Source: Cytophagales bacterium (GTDB lineage: Bacteria > Bacteroidota > Bacteroidia > Cytophagales > Cytophagaceae). From it: DNA of 64,000 nucleotides. Below, piece after piece: positions 10,151 through 18,316 of this stretch. The stretch's first letter is position 1. Every line of letters begins with the position of its first letter. The notes beneath the pieces are model-generated. The model saw nothing but the letters and a program-made list of their open reading frames with translations, was not told where the DNA came from and did no database searches. The stretch is taken from assembly GCA_004294225.1 (NCBI GenBank), contig REBA01000015.1:62001-126000 (forward strand). Direction: 5' to 3'. The position numbers were made by a program, and so were the translations under genes.

Positions 10151-11287
10151 ATGAAAAAATACACCTACATTATATCACAATCGATAATAAGCATATTCAT
10201 CGTCTTCAATATATATTTAGGAATTACCGACCAATGGGTGATCTATAAAATACTATACCATAACTTAGCAGACTTAGACGACTATAAAATTTTCACCAAT
10301 AGACCCATCGTTAATCATTCTAAAGAAAAATTCGATTGGAAAAAAAGTAACACTCCAGTAGTACTTTCCTCCGAAACTAATAAGCTACTTCAACAATTAG
10401 AAACAACCGCATTACTAATTGTTAGAAACGATACCATATTATTAGAGAAGTACTATCTTGGATACGATAGCACTAGCATATCCAACTCTTTTTCGATGGC
10501 TAAAAGTTATGTAAGTACACTCATCGGCATTGCATTAAAACAACAATTAATAAAGTCTCTAGACCAAAGCGTAGGAGAATTTCTAGTTGAATTTCAAACA
10601 CAAGAAAAATCAAAAATCACGCTCCGAAATTGCCTTATGATGAGCTCAGGATTGAATTGGAAAGAAGATTATCTCAATCCTTTTAGCAGCGTTTCACAAG
10701 CTTATTATGGAGATGATATTCAAAAATTGATTTATAAATTAAAAGCAACACAGCCCTCTGGAATCCGATTTGAATACAAAGGAAGCGACACCCAAATTTT
10801 AGCACTAGTATTAGAAAAAATTTACCAGAAAAGTTTATCAGAAATCACTTCCGAGCAACTCTGGACACCCCTAGGAGCAGAACATTCCGGATTATGGAGC
10901 CTAGACAAACAAAATGGAAAAGAAAAAGCATCTTGTTGTTTAAATGCCACAGCGAGAGATTTTGCATTACTTGGCTTACTCTATCTCCGTAAAGGCAACA
11001 TCAATCTTACTCAAATTATAGACAGCAGCTATATTTCCATATCCACGAGCCCAATAAATCTTCCCGATAAAAACAAGGCTACGACTAATTACTACGGTTA
11101 TCAATGGTGGCTACTGCCAGAATTTGGAAATGAAAACATTTATTATGCTAGAGGTGTGGGTGGTCAATATATTATCGTGATACCCAGTAAAAATGTCATC
11201 ATTGTAAGACTTGGCAAAAAGCGTGGAAAGAAGAAAGAAAGTTCCTTCGAGGAAGTTTTTCAGCTCGTCAATGAAATAAAAAAGTAA
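10151..11287 (+). CDS. Serine hydrolase of the beta-lactamase / class C family
   Basis: A 378-residue serine hydrolase of the AmpC/esterase (Pfam beta-lactamase) family. The nucleophile motif S-x-x-K is Ser115-Met-Ala-Lys118. The tyrosine motif is represented by FEYKGSDTQ and the third motif by GVGGQYI near the C-terminus. Residues about 7-35 are a hydrophobic anchor or signal segment, so the enzyme probably faces the periplasm. The family covers D-Ala-D-Ala carboxypeptidases, esterases and true beta-lactamases; nothing here decides between them. It has its own transcript start region after the nrdA terminator. Confidence 0.8.
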   Translation: MKKYTYIISQSIISIFIVFNIYLGITDQWVIYKILYHNLADLDDYKIFTNRPIVNHSKEKFDWKKSNTPVVLSSETNKLLQQLETTALLIVRNDTILLEKYYLGYDSTSISNSFSMAKSYVSTLIGIALKQQLIKSLDQSVGEFLVEFQTQEKSKITLRNCLMMSSGLNWKEDYLNPFSSVSQAYYGDDIQKLIYKLKATQPSGIRFEYKGSDTQILALVLEKIYQKSLSEITSEQLWTPLGAEHSGLWSLDKQNGKEKASCCLNATARDFALLGLLYLRKGNINLTQIIDSSYISISTSPINLPDKNKATTNYYGYQWWLLPEFGNENIYYARGVGGQYIIVIPSKNVIIVRLGKKRGKKKESSFEEVFQLVNEIKK

Positions 11288-11427
11288 GTTAATCGTAGAA
11301 TTAATTAGGCAAAGTAATTTTACTTGTACTACTCCAAATATTTGTTCTTAGCCAGTTATTTTGCTAATTTAAGACTCAATTATTCAACCATAGAAAGCAT
11401 AATTCATTATATTATTTATAGAACATC

Positions 11428-14403
11428 ATGAAAAAGAAACTTATTATTATCGGCAGTATTATTGCTTTCTTCCTATTAAGCTTAGCACTTATCCCTATTA
11501 TCTTCAAAGATAAAATCAAAGCGGCTATAGATAAAGAGCTAAGCAACACCCTTAATGCTCAAATAATATTCGACTTCGATAAATTTAGTCTCTCCATTTT
11601 TCGAAACTTTCCCAACATTACCATAAGCATAGAGGACTTTGGTCTTATCGCCAAGCAAGCAGAGTTCAATGGAGACACTTTATTTGCTTCAAAAAAAATG
11701 AGCTTTGTAGCAGACATAATGAGTGTAATCAGTGGAGAAAAGATAAGTGTAAAAAGTATTTATCTAAATCAACCCTACATAGCCACATTAACTGCAAAAA
11801 ATGGAGTAAATAGCTGGGCAACGCTAATGATAAGCAATCCCAATGATACATTAAAAAACGAAGATACCACTCAAAGTAAATTTGCTGTCAATATTGAGAA
11901 ATGGGAATTACAAGATGCTACAATTATTTACGATGATGCCACCATGCCTATTTATGCAAAGATAAATCACCTTAACCACACTGGCTCTGGTAACCTCACT
12001 CAAGAAATTGCAGATGTAAAAACAAGCACTAGCACCCCTGATTTCTTTCTTAGCTTTGACAACGTTACCTATTTCAACAAACACAGCTTCAATGCAAAGT
12101 TCAATGTAAACACCAATTACACAAAAGGAGACTATAAATTCTTAGAAAACGAAATCGCTATCAATGATTTTAAAATGAACTTCGATGGTACAGTTTCAAT
12201 GCCTAAAGACGAAATCATTATGGACATCAAATTTAAAGCCCTTGAAACTGAATTTAAGCATTTGATTTCATTGATTCCTTCTGTGTTTATGAAAGATTAC
12301 GACAAAATAAAAACTGATGGGAAGCTAGCATTTGACGGTTATGTAAAAGGTAAGAGCAGCGAAAATAGTACCCCTGGCTTTGGTCTTAACCTTAAAATCA
12401 ATGATGGAATGCTACAATACCCAGATTTACCTACAGCGATAAAAAACATTAAAACCGATATTAGTGTAGATAATGCCAACGGAATAACTCAGAACATGAT
12501 AATCAATATCAAACAATTCCATATGGATATGGGCTCTAACCCAATAGATGCAAGAGCACTGATAGAAGGTATAGAGCCATATAAAATAGATGCAGATGTA
12601 AGTGCCAGAGTTAATTTAGAAGAAATCACCAAAATTTATCCACTTGAAGGAGTTTCGCTCAAAGGGCTATTCAATCTTAAAGTCAAAGCAAATGGGACTT
12701 ATAGCGACACACTAAAACTTATGCCAGTGGTAGATGCCAAAATGAATTTAGAAAAAGGATATGTGAAGTCTAAAGATATTCCAGCACCATTAGAAGATGT
12801 TCATTTTGATATATCTGCCACCAGTGCTAGTTCTACTTCAAGCACCAAAATTTGGATTAACGACTTCAATATGATATTTGAAAAACAACCTTTTGCAATA
12901 AAAGCATACTTAGAAAATCTAGATAACATCGCTTATGATGTAAAACTAAAAGGACTTATAGACCTCACAAAGCTTACAAAGCTCTACCCAATAGAAGGAA
13001 CCACCTTATCTGGAAGTATCAACGCAGATATTGCTACCAAAGGTGTAATGTCTGACATAGAAGCAGGAAAATACGACCGCACAAGCACAAGCGGAACTAT
13101 GGAAATAAACAACTTAAAATATCTAAGCCAAGACTTACCCCAAGGCTTATCTTTAAGCAAAGCAAATTATACGCTTAGCCCTGAAAAAATGAATATCCAA
13201 CAAATGGATGGATTCTTAGGAAAAAGCGATATCAGCATAAAAGGATACTTCGCCAATTATATGGGATACCTCTTTGGTCATAAAGACACCACTCTAAGAG
13301 CCAGTATTAGCTTTTCTTCTAAACAATTTGATGTGAATGAATGGATGACACCAGAAGACCCAAATGCCAAAACTACCGAACAAACAACGACAGGAGTATT
13401 TGAAGTACCCAAAGATATCGATTTTGCACTCAACACCTCTATCAACAAAGTGCTCTATACCAATATGGTGCTAGACCAGCTTAGTGGAAATATCTTCATG
13501 AAACAAGGAATAGCCAAAATGGAAAAACTCAAATTTAATATCCTTGGTGGAGCATTCTTATTTACTGGCTTATACAATAGTCAGAATATTCAATTGCCCA
13601 CTTTTGATGTTTCTGAAATGAAAATAGACAATATGTTAATTTCCGATGCCTATAAAACTTTTAACACTGTAAAATCTATTGCTCCTATAGCTGAAAACAT
13701 GAAAGGAGCAATTTCTCTTGCAATGAATATGAAAGGAAATATTAGCAATGAAATGATGCCTGTTTACAATACCTTAAACGGGGCTGGGAATGCTAAAATA
13801 GCTTCTGCAGAACTTTCTGGAAATAAGATGATGAATGGACTAGGAAAAATGACAGGGAAAAACCTAGACCCACTAGCGATGAAAGATGTAGCTATTAAAT
13901 TTCAGATTATAGATGGAAAGGTAGTCACACAACCCTTTGATATCAATGCAGGAGGAATTAAGATGAACCTTGGAGGGAGCAATGCCCTAGATGGCAAAAT
14001 TGATTATAATGTAAAAATGGACTTGCCTGCTGGTGCTGTAGGTGCAGCGGCAAATAACGCTGTTGCTAACCTACTCGGAAAACCAGCCAGCAACAACCAA
14101 AATATTAAACTAGATTTCAAAGTTTTGGGAGATTATAATAGCCCCAAAATAGCTCTCATCGGGAGCAATGCAGGACAAGCGGCAAAAGAATCGGTAAAAG
14201 CGGCTGTGGTAGATAAGGCAAAGGAGACGATTCAAAACAACGAGCAAGTACAAAAAGCACAAGCCGAAGCAGATCGAATCAAGAAAGAAGGAGAAGCCAA
14301 AGCACAAGCCGAAGCAGATCGAATCAAAAAAGAAGCAGATGATAAAATCAAAAATGAAGCGGAGAAATTAAAGAAGGAAGCAAAAAAGAAATTTGGGTTT
14401 TAA
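11428..14403 (+). CDS. AsmA-like family protein with charged coiled-coil tail
   Basis: A 991-residue membrane-anchored envelope protein of the AsmA superfamily. One transmembrane helix lies at about residues 4-25, followed by a very long beta-rich region with the AsmA pattern of repeated strands and an AsmA-like C-terminal domain (GGIKMNLGGSNALDGKIDY). AsmA relatives are now viewed as bridge-like lipid movers between inner and outer membrane; that is inference for this member. The last about 70 residues are a Lys/Glu/Ala coiled coil containing a 15-residue duplication. It is monocistronic as far as can be seen. Confidence 0.8.
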   Translation: MKKKLIIIGSIIAFFLLSLALIPIIFKDKIKAAIDKELSNTLNAQIIFDFDKFSLSIFRNFPNITISIEDFGLIAKQAEFNGDTLFASKKMSFVADIMSVISGEKISVKSIYLNQPYIATLTAKNGVNSWATLMISNPNDTLKNEDTTQSKFAVNIEKWELQDATIIYDDATMPIYAKINHLNHTGSGNLTQEIADVKTSTSTPDFFLSFDNVTYFNKHSFNAKFNVNTNYTKGDYKFLENEIAINDFKMNFDGTVSMPKDEIIMDIKFKALETEFKHLISLIPSVFMKDYDKIKTDGKLAFDGYVKGKSSENSTPGFGLNLKINDGMLQYPDLPTAIKNIKTDISVDNANGITQNMIINIKQFHMDMGSNPIDARALIEGIEPYKIDADVSARVNLEEITKIYPLEGVSLKGLFNLKVKANGTYSDTLKLMPVVDAKMNLEKGYVKSKDIPAPLEDVHFDISATSASSTSSTKIWINDFNMIFEKQPFAIKAYLENLDNIAYDVKLKGLIDLTKLTKLYPIEGTTLSGSINADIATKGVMSDIEAGKYDRTSTSGTMEINNLKYLSQDLPQGLSLSKANYTLSPEKMNIQQMDGFLGKSDISIKGYFANYMGYLFGHKDTTLRASISFSSKQFDVNEWMTPEDPNAKTTEQTTTGVFEVPKDIDFALNTSINKVLYTNMVLDQLSGNIFMKQGIAKMEKLKFNILGGAFLFTGLYNSQNIQLPTFDVSEMKIDNMLISDAYKTFNTVKSIAPIAENMKGAISLAMNMKGNISNEMMPVYNTLNGAGNAKIASAELSGNKMMNGLGKMTGKNLDPLAMKDVAIKFQIIDGKVVTQPFDINAGGIKMNLGGSNALDGKIDYNVKMDLPAGAVGAAANNAVANLLGKPASNNQNIKLDFKVLGDYNSPKIALIGSNAGQAAKESVKAAVVDKAKETIQNNEQVQKAQAEADRIKKEGEAKAQAEADRIKKEADDKIKNEAEKLKKEAKKKFGF
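14254..14327 (+). repeat. 45-bp tandem duplication in the AsmA-like coiled-coil tail
   Basis: A 29-base string is repeated identically at 14254-14282 and 14299-14327, exactly 45 bases apart. The two copies encode the same AQAEADRIKKE heptad-like segment. The near-identity at DNA level points to a recent in-frame duplication lengthening the coiled coil by 15 residues. Confidence 0.75.
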
Positions 14404-14408
14404 AAAAA

Positions 14409-14436
14409 ATTCTATTGGGTGTTGCTTCAATAGAAT
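14409..14436. terminator. Weak hairpin after the AsmA-like gene
   Basis: Perfect 9-base arms (14409-14417 and 14428-14436) around a 10-base loop, six bases after the stop codon. It is AT-rich and lacks a T run, so it is only a possible transcript end. Confidence 0.35.
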
Positions 14437-14546
14437 CTTAATCCTTAAATATAATTATAACAAAAAGTCATTTCATTTTTAGCTTAAAATTTATTTTATA
14501 TTGATTGAAATATTAATCAATCAATTATAGTTAATTTATATTTCGA

Positions 14547-14554
14547 TATTTTTG
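14547..14554 (+). promoter_or_regulatory. Putative -7 box (TATTTTTG) of the repeat lipoprotein gene
   Basis: Matches the Bacteroidota TAnnTTTG element, but no clear TTG lies 19-21 bases upstream. It would start transcription near 14560, which makes the TTG at 14572 too close to be the start codon and supports the ATG at 14587. Confidence 0.35.
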
Positions 14555-14586
14555 AACAATAATTTAAAAATTTGAACTTAAATACT

Positions 14587-15237
14587 ATGACTATTAAAAA
14601 AACAATAATGATGATACTAGTTCTAGGAACAGCTATCGTAGTATCGTGTAAAAAGAAAGATGACCCAGCGCCTACAGCTGCAACTACAACCGCAGGAACT
14701 ACAACTTCGGGAACTACAACCTCAGGAACTACAACCTCAGGAACTACAACTTCGGGAACTACAACTTCGGGAACTACAACTTCGGGAACTACAACTTCGG
14801 GAACTACAACCTCAGGAACTACAACTTCGGGAACTACAAGTGGATCCACAACAATTTCTACCTCTACAAAAACCTCTTTATTAATTGGGAAAAATTGGAA
14901 ATTGACAGCTTCTACTACTGCAATTGGTACTGCTGCTCCTATTGACGACTATGCTATTATGGAAGCTTGCGAAAAAGATGATATAATAGTATTTTCTGCA
15001 GCATCGCCTACTGCATTAAGTGGCACTGTAACCACTGATGTAAAAATAAAATGCGACCCTACAGAAATGAATGAGACTCAACCGTGGTCTTTCAATGCCT
15101 TACAAACAGAAATAATTATAAATGGTGCACCTGCAAAGATTATTGAATTAACAGCAAAAACTTTAAAGCTTTCTATTTCTTTAACAGATCCCAGTATTGG
15201 TAGCTCTACTTCTATTCTAACATTGACTGCTCAGTAA
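14587..15237 (+). CDS. Lipoprotein with Thr/Ser/Gly pentapeptide repeats
   Basis: A 216-residue exported lipoprotein of unknown function. The N-terminus is a lipoprotein signal with the lipobox ending VVSC followed by KKK. Next comes a flexible linker of ten TTTSG-like pentapeptides (residues about 34-83), then a C-terminal domain of about 130 residues that begins LLIGKNWKLTAST and contains two Cys (EACEKDD and IKCDP). That layout (lipobox, linker, then a domain opening with W-K-L) resembles small lipocalin-like lipoproteins of Bacteroidota, which I infer only by shape. The ATG at 14587 is chosen over an in-frame TTG at 14572. Confidence 0.72.
   Translation: MTIKKTIMMILVLGTAIVVSCKKKDDPAPTAATTTAGTTTSGTTTSGTTTSGTTTSGTTTSGTTTSGTTTSGTTTSGTTTSGTTSGSTTISTSTKTSLLIGKNWKLTASTTAIGTAAPIDDYAIMEACEKDDIIVFSAASPTALSGTVTTDVKIKCDPTEMNETQPWSFNALQTEIIINGAPAKIIELTAKTLKLSISLTDPSIGSSTSILTLTAQ
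14686..14835 (+). repeat. 15-bp tandem repeat, ten units, inside the lipoprotein gene
   Basis: Nine exact-length units occupy 14701-14835, preceded by one diverged unit at 14686-14700. The nine occur in only two synonymous forms, which differ at two bases and alternate irregularly (form 1, 2, 2, 1, 1, 1, 1, 2, 1). Each unit encodes TTTSG (or a phase of it). The pattern indicates recent in-frame copy-number change. Confidence 0.9.
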
Positions 15238-15247
15238 TCTAAAACTG

Positions 15248-15300
15248 TTTTTTCACATAAAAAAACCCTCGGCAAGCTGAGTGTTTTTTATGTGAAAAAA
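15248..15300. terminator. Bidirectional terminator between the lipoprotein gene and leuA
   Basis: A long imperfect stem: the outer part TTTTTTCACATAAAAAA pairs fully with its complement at 15284-15300, and the inner part CTC/GAG closes a short loop. It lies between convergent genes and has A/T runs on both sides, so it can serve both. Confidence 0.75.
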
Positions 15301-15307
15301 AAATAAT

Positions 15308-16456
15308 TTAAATAGAAATATTCATCAATTCTTTCAAATCGGCGTCTTCAATTTGTTTACGTTGATCAGCCATATCTAAGAAATTTTTATAGATTTCATC
15401 CAATTGTGGCTTGTCTATTTGATAACCTAGTACTTGAAGGCGGTAACCCAAAGCTGCTCTACCACTTCTGGCTGTCAATACAATAGAAGACAAATCTGCA
15501 CCAACATCTTCTGGGTTTATGATTTCATAATTTTCTCTATGTTTCAAAAAACCATCTTGATGTATTCCAGAAGAATGGGCAAAAGCATTTTTACCAACTA
15601 TGGCTTTATTGGCTTGAACTGGCATTTTCATCAACCTTTGAACTAATTGGCTAATTGGGTAGAGCTGCTTAGTATTAATATTGGTCTCTAAATTAAGGCT
15701 TGGATGACATTTGATAATCATAGCCACTTCTTCAAGAGAGGTGTTACCAGCTCTTTCACCTATTCCATTGATAGTGCACTCTACTTGCCTAGCTCCATTG
15801 GCAAGTGCGGCTACTGCATTGGCGGTTGCCAATCCTAAATCGTTATGACAGTGGGCAGAAATAATAGCCTTATCTACATTTTTCACATTGTCCATCAAAT
15901 ATTTAATTCTTTCTCCAAATTGCCATGGCAATGTATATCCAGTAGTATCGGGTATATTGACCACTGTAGCTCCTGCTGCTATTACCGCTTCTACCATTTG
16001 GGCAAGAAATTTTATATCTGCTCTTCCTGCATCTTCACAAAAAAATTCTATGTCTTCTACATACTTTTTAGCATATTTTACAGCAGCTACACCTTGCTCT
16101 ATTACCTTTTCTCTGGTAGTTCGTAGCTTGTGCTCTATATGAATATCTGAACTTCCTATACCAGTATGAATACGCTTTCTTTTGGCGTATTTCAAAGCCG
16201 CTACTGCACTATCTATATCTATCTCTTTTGCTCTGGTAAGTGCACAAATTATAGGTTCTGAAACAGCTTTAGAGATTTCCACTATAGAATTAAAATCTCC
16301 TGGACTTGAAATAGGAAATCCTGCTTCGATAACATCTACTCCTAATAATTCGAGTGCTTTAGCAACTTCTATCTTTTCTTGAGTATTTAACTGACATCCC
16401 GGAACCTGCTCACCATCTCTCAAGGTAGTGTCAAAAACATAGACTTTATTTCCCAT
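15308..16456 (-). CDS. leuA: 2-isopropylmalate synthase, short form without allosteric domain
   Basis: Condenses acetyl-CoA with 2-oxoisovalerate, the first committed step of leucine synthesis. [12 protein letters not shown] at the N-terminus carries Arg13 and Asp14; the metal motif HCHNDLG gives His202 and His204, and GERAGN supplies Asn238. The 382-residue length covers the TIM barrel and the first accessory domain but lacks the about 120-residue leucine-binding regulatory domain of longer LeuA proteins. Allosteric feedback is therefore not expected, and control is likely at the leader (16489-16659). Homocitrate synthase is a related alternative, but the sequence and the Leu-rich leader favour LeuA. 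leuB, leuC and leuD are not in this window. Confidence 0.88.
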   Translation of the reverse strand: MGNKVYVFDTTLRDGEQVPGCQLNTQEKIEVAKALELLGVDVIEAGFPISSPGDFNSIVEISKAVSEPIICALTRAKEIDIDSAVAALKYAKRKRIHTGIGSSDIHIEHKLRTTREKVIEQGVAAVKYAKKYVEDIEFFCEDAGRADIKFLAQMVEAVIAAGATVVNIPDTTGYTLPWQFGERIKYLMDNVKNVDKAIISAHCHNDLGLATANAVAALANGARQVECTINGIGERAGNTSLEEVAMIIKCHPSLNLETNINTKQLYPISQLVQRLMKMPVQANKAIVGKNAFAHSSGIHQDGFLKHRENYEIINPEDVGADLSSIVLTARSGRAALGYRLQVLGYQIDKPQLDEIYKNFLDMADQRKQIEDADLKELMNISI

Positions 16457-16488
16457 AAATATTGTAAATAAATTAATTGATAGTCATT

Positions 16489-16518
16489 AAAAAGCCATTC
16501 CCTTTTGTTGAGAATGGC
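16489..16518 (-). terminator. leuA leader terminator (attenuator)
   Basis: Nine-base-pair stem: GCCATTCTC at 16518-16510 pairs with GGGAATGGC at 16502-16494 (one G-U pair), 7-base loop, then five T. It stands 33 bases ahead of the leuA start but about 255 bases after the icd stop, so it is a leader element rather than the icd terminator. Its 5' arm can instead pair with 16549-16539, forming an antiterminator. Confidence 0.8.
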
Positions 16519-16540
16519 CTTAGAATATAATTCAAATTCA

Positions 16541-16612
16541 TTACCCAACAATTATTAATGTTGTAAATTTTAGCAACTTACTATATAAAGATGAAAGGTA
16601 AAGAGAAATCAT
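16541..16612 (-). CDS. leuL: Leucine-rich leader peptide of leuA, 23 aa
   Basis: Short ORF beginning ATG at 16612 and ending TAA at 16543-16541. Six of 23 codons are Leu (CTT, CTT, TTA, TTG, CTA, TTA), including adjacent TTG-CTA at positions 13-14; three Ile and one Val bring branched-chain residues to ten. The peptide begins M-I-S-L-Y-L and ends L-I-I-V-G. It lies about 33 bases after the predicted transcript start and its stop codon falls inside the antiterminator strand, as expected for ribosome-mediated attenuation. It should be read as a sensor of charged tRNA-Leu rather than as a functional protein. Confidence 0.75.
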   Translation of the reverse strand: MISLYLSSLYSKLLKFTTLIIVG

Positions 16613-16651
16613 TTTTTAAACTTTAGTTGATTATATGCCTTGGCAATAATA

Positions 16652-16659
16652 CAAAAATA
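16652..16659 (-). promoter_or_regulatory. Putative -7 box of the leuA leader transcript
   Basis: TATTTTTG on the minus strand, a full TAnnTTTG match. The upstream -33 TTG is not well kept. Transcription would begin near 16645, giving a leader of about 190 bases before leuA. Confidence 0.5.
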
Positions 16660-16772
16660 AAGAATTTAATTTAATAACAGAATGCTTTCCATTTTTTTTA
16701 AAAAAGAATTTATGATAGTAAGCTAACTATATATAAGCTTACTATCAGTAAATTATTTATTTACAGCAAAGA

Positions 16773-18206
16773 TTAACCGTGAATTGAAGAAAAACCATTT
16801 TCACCATCAAAAGTGTAAAGATTCTCGGTCTTAATCACATCATAACCATGCTGAGTTATTTTGCTCAACAGTTCTATTATTTTTTCATTCGTAATGTTTT
16901 CTCCTTTGGGATGTAAAAATCTACAACGCCAATGGTCAGTACAGAATGTTTCGGGCATACCATTAGGCCAAACCTTTACCCCTCTATTAGAAATTACTGA
17001 AAGCTCTAAATCTGGCAAGTTTGCATTGGCAAGCATTTTACCTAAATCATCTGGACTTCCTTTATCCCAATCTAAAAAGACATCTGAACCAACCAACTTT
17101 TTATCTGCCTTATAAGTAGAAAAACTTGTTTTAATCTGTTTAGTAAAATTAGAATAAGCTACTTTTGGCAAAGTGCTGGGAGATTTACCTAAATTAGCAA
17201 TAACTGCTTGTGCGAATTCTTTGGTACCCACTTTCATTGTACTTACACCTTCTCTATAAATATCATAAGTATGAATACCTTGTTCCATAGTGTAAAGCCA
17301 AGCATTATGTACTTTAGTAGCTATTTCTGCTTGTTTTATATGTACAAGCATCATTACTGCTCCTAGCAATAAACCTGAAGGGTTAGCAAGATTTTGACCT
17401 GCACGTTTTGGTGCCGAACCATGAATGGCTTCAAACATAGCACAATGCTCTCCTAAATTTGCAGAACCTGCCAAACCCACTGAACCAGTAATTTGAGCAG
17501 CTACATCAGATAAAATGTCACCGTACAAATTTGGCATAACTATAACATCAAATATTTCTGGAGTATCCGCTAACTTGGCTGCTCCAATATCTACTATCCA
17601 TGCATCGTTTTCAAGCTCTGGGTATTCAAGAGCTATTTGATCAAATATTTTATGAAACAAACCATCGGTCATTTTCATAATATTATCTTTAATAAACACA
17701 CTTACTTTCTTACGATTGTTTGCCTTGGCATATTCAAAAGCATATCTGATTATCTTCTCTGAACCTGGCTGTGTGATTAATTTCAAACACTGATATACTT
17801 GGTTGGTCTGGCGATGTTCTACACCTGCATATAAATCTTCTTCATTCTCACGAACTATTACTACATCCATTTTAGGGTGCTTGGTGTGTACATAAGGATA
17901 AAACGAAACGCATGGTCTTACATTAGCATATAATCCTAACACTTTTCTGGTCGTAACATTCAGACTTTTAAATCCTCCACCTTGAGGAGTGGTTATAGGA
18001 GCTTTGAGAAATACTTTTGTGCGTCTTAAAGATTCCCATGAAGAAGGCTCTATACCAGTGGTTAATCCCTTTAAATACAACTGTTCTCCAATTTTAATCT
18101 CTTCCATTTCAATAGATGCACCAGCAGCTAAAATAATATCTAAGGTTGCTTGCATTATTTCTGGACCAATTCCATCTCCATATGCAACTGTAATAGGTGT
18201 TTTCAT
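16773..18206 (-). CDS. icd: NADP-dependent isocitrate dehydrogenase
   Basis: Oxidises isocitrate to 2-oxoglutarate in the TCA cycle. The 477 residues have the isocitrate/isopropylmalate dehydrogenase fold: YGDGIGPEI at the N-terminus, the substrate loop around Ser81 in FKSLNVTTRK, then VRENEEDLYAGVEH, the metal/NADP region NLYGDILSDVAAQITGSVG and HGSAPKRAGQNLANPSG. The length with a C-terminal extension of about 130 residues matches the larger bacterial NADP type. Ser81 aligns with the serine phosphorylated by AceK in Escherichia coli (Ser113), and an aceK homologue is the divergent neighbour. A start at 18206 leaves 110 bases to aceK, with paired operators between. Confidence 0.92.
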   Translation of the reverse strand: MKTPITVAYGDGIGPEIMQATLDIILAAGASIEMEEIKIGEQLYLKGLTTGIEPSSWESLRRTKVFLKAPITTPQGGGFKSLNVTTRKVLGLYANVRPCVSFYPYVHTKHPKMDVVIVRENEEDLYAGVEHRQTNQVYQCLKLITQPGSEKIIRYAFEYAKANNRKKVSVFIKDNIMKMTDGLFHKIFDQIALEYPELENDAWIVDIGAAKLADTPEIFDVIVMPNLYGDILSDVAAQITGSVGLAGSANLGEHCAMFEAIHGSAPKRAGQNLANPSGLLLGAVMMLVHIKQAEIATKVHNAWLYTMEQGIHTYDIYREGVSTMKVGTKEFAQAVIANLGKSPSTLPKVAYSNFTKQIKTSFSTYKADKKLVGSDVFLDWDKGSPDDLGKMLANANLPDLELSVISNRGVKVWPNGMPETFCTDHWRCRFLHPKGENITNEKIIELLSKITQHGYDVIKTENLYTFDGENGFSSIHG

Positions 18207-18231
18207 TGTTTTTTAAGTTAAATTGATAATT

Positions 18232-18266
18232 TAATAGTAATACTGTTTTGCAATAATAGTAATACT
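18232..18266. promoter_or_regulatory. Twin palindromic repeats in the icd-aceK divergent promoter region
   Basis: The 13-base string TAATAGTAATACT occurs at 18232-18244 and 18254-18266, 22 bases apart (about two helical turns). Each contains the odd-centred palindrome AGTA-A-TACT. The right copy lies inside the spacer of the predicted aceK promoter and the left copy just upstream of its -33 element, a fit for a dimeric repressor or activator site. Confidence 0.5.
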
Positions 18267-18276
18267 TTTATATTTG
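18248..18276 (+). promoter_or_regulatory. Predicted aceK promoter
   Basis: TTG at 18248-18250 and TATATTTG at 18269-18276 with an 18-base spacer, close to the Bacteroidota consensus. The transcript would start near 18283, about 34 bases ahead of the aceK ATG. Confidence 0.5.
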
Positions 18277-18316
18277 ATAAAATATATTTAAAAAAAATTC
18301 ATCTTCTAAACTAACT

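Noticed and set aside
14686-14835. CRISPR-like array
   Set aside because: Units are head to tail without spacers, in frame, and encode a peptide repeat.
14517-14849. Minus-strand ORF of repeated PEVVV
   Set aside because: It is the exact antisense of the 15-bp repeats in the lipoprotein gene, which has a lipobox and a promoter-like box; the repeat keeps all frames open.
15308-16456. Homocitrate or citramalate synthase in place of LeuA
   Set aside because: The overall sequence and the leucine-rich leader fit isopropylmalate synthase better, and no lysine alpha-aminoadipate genes are near (lysA of the diaminopimelate route is present).
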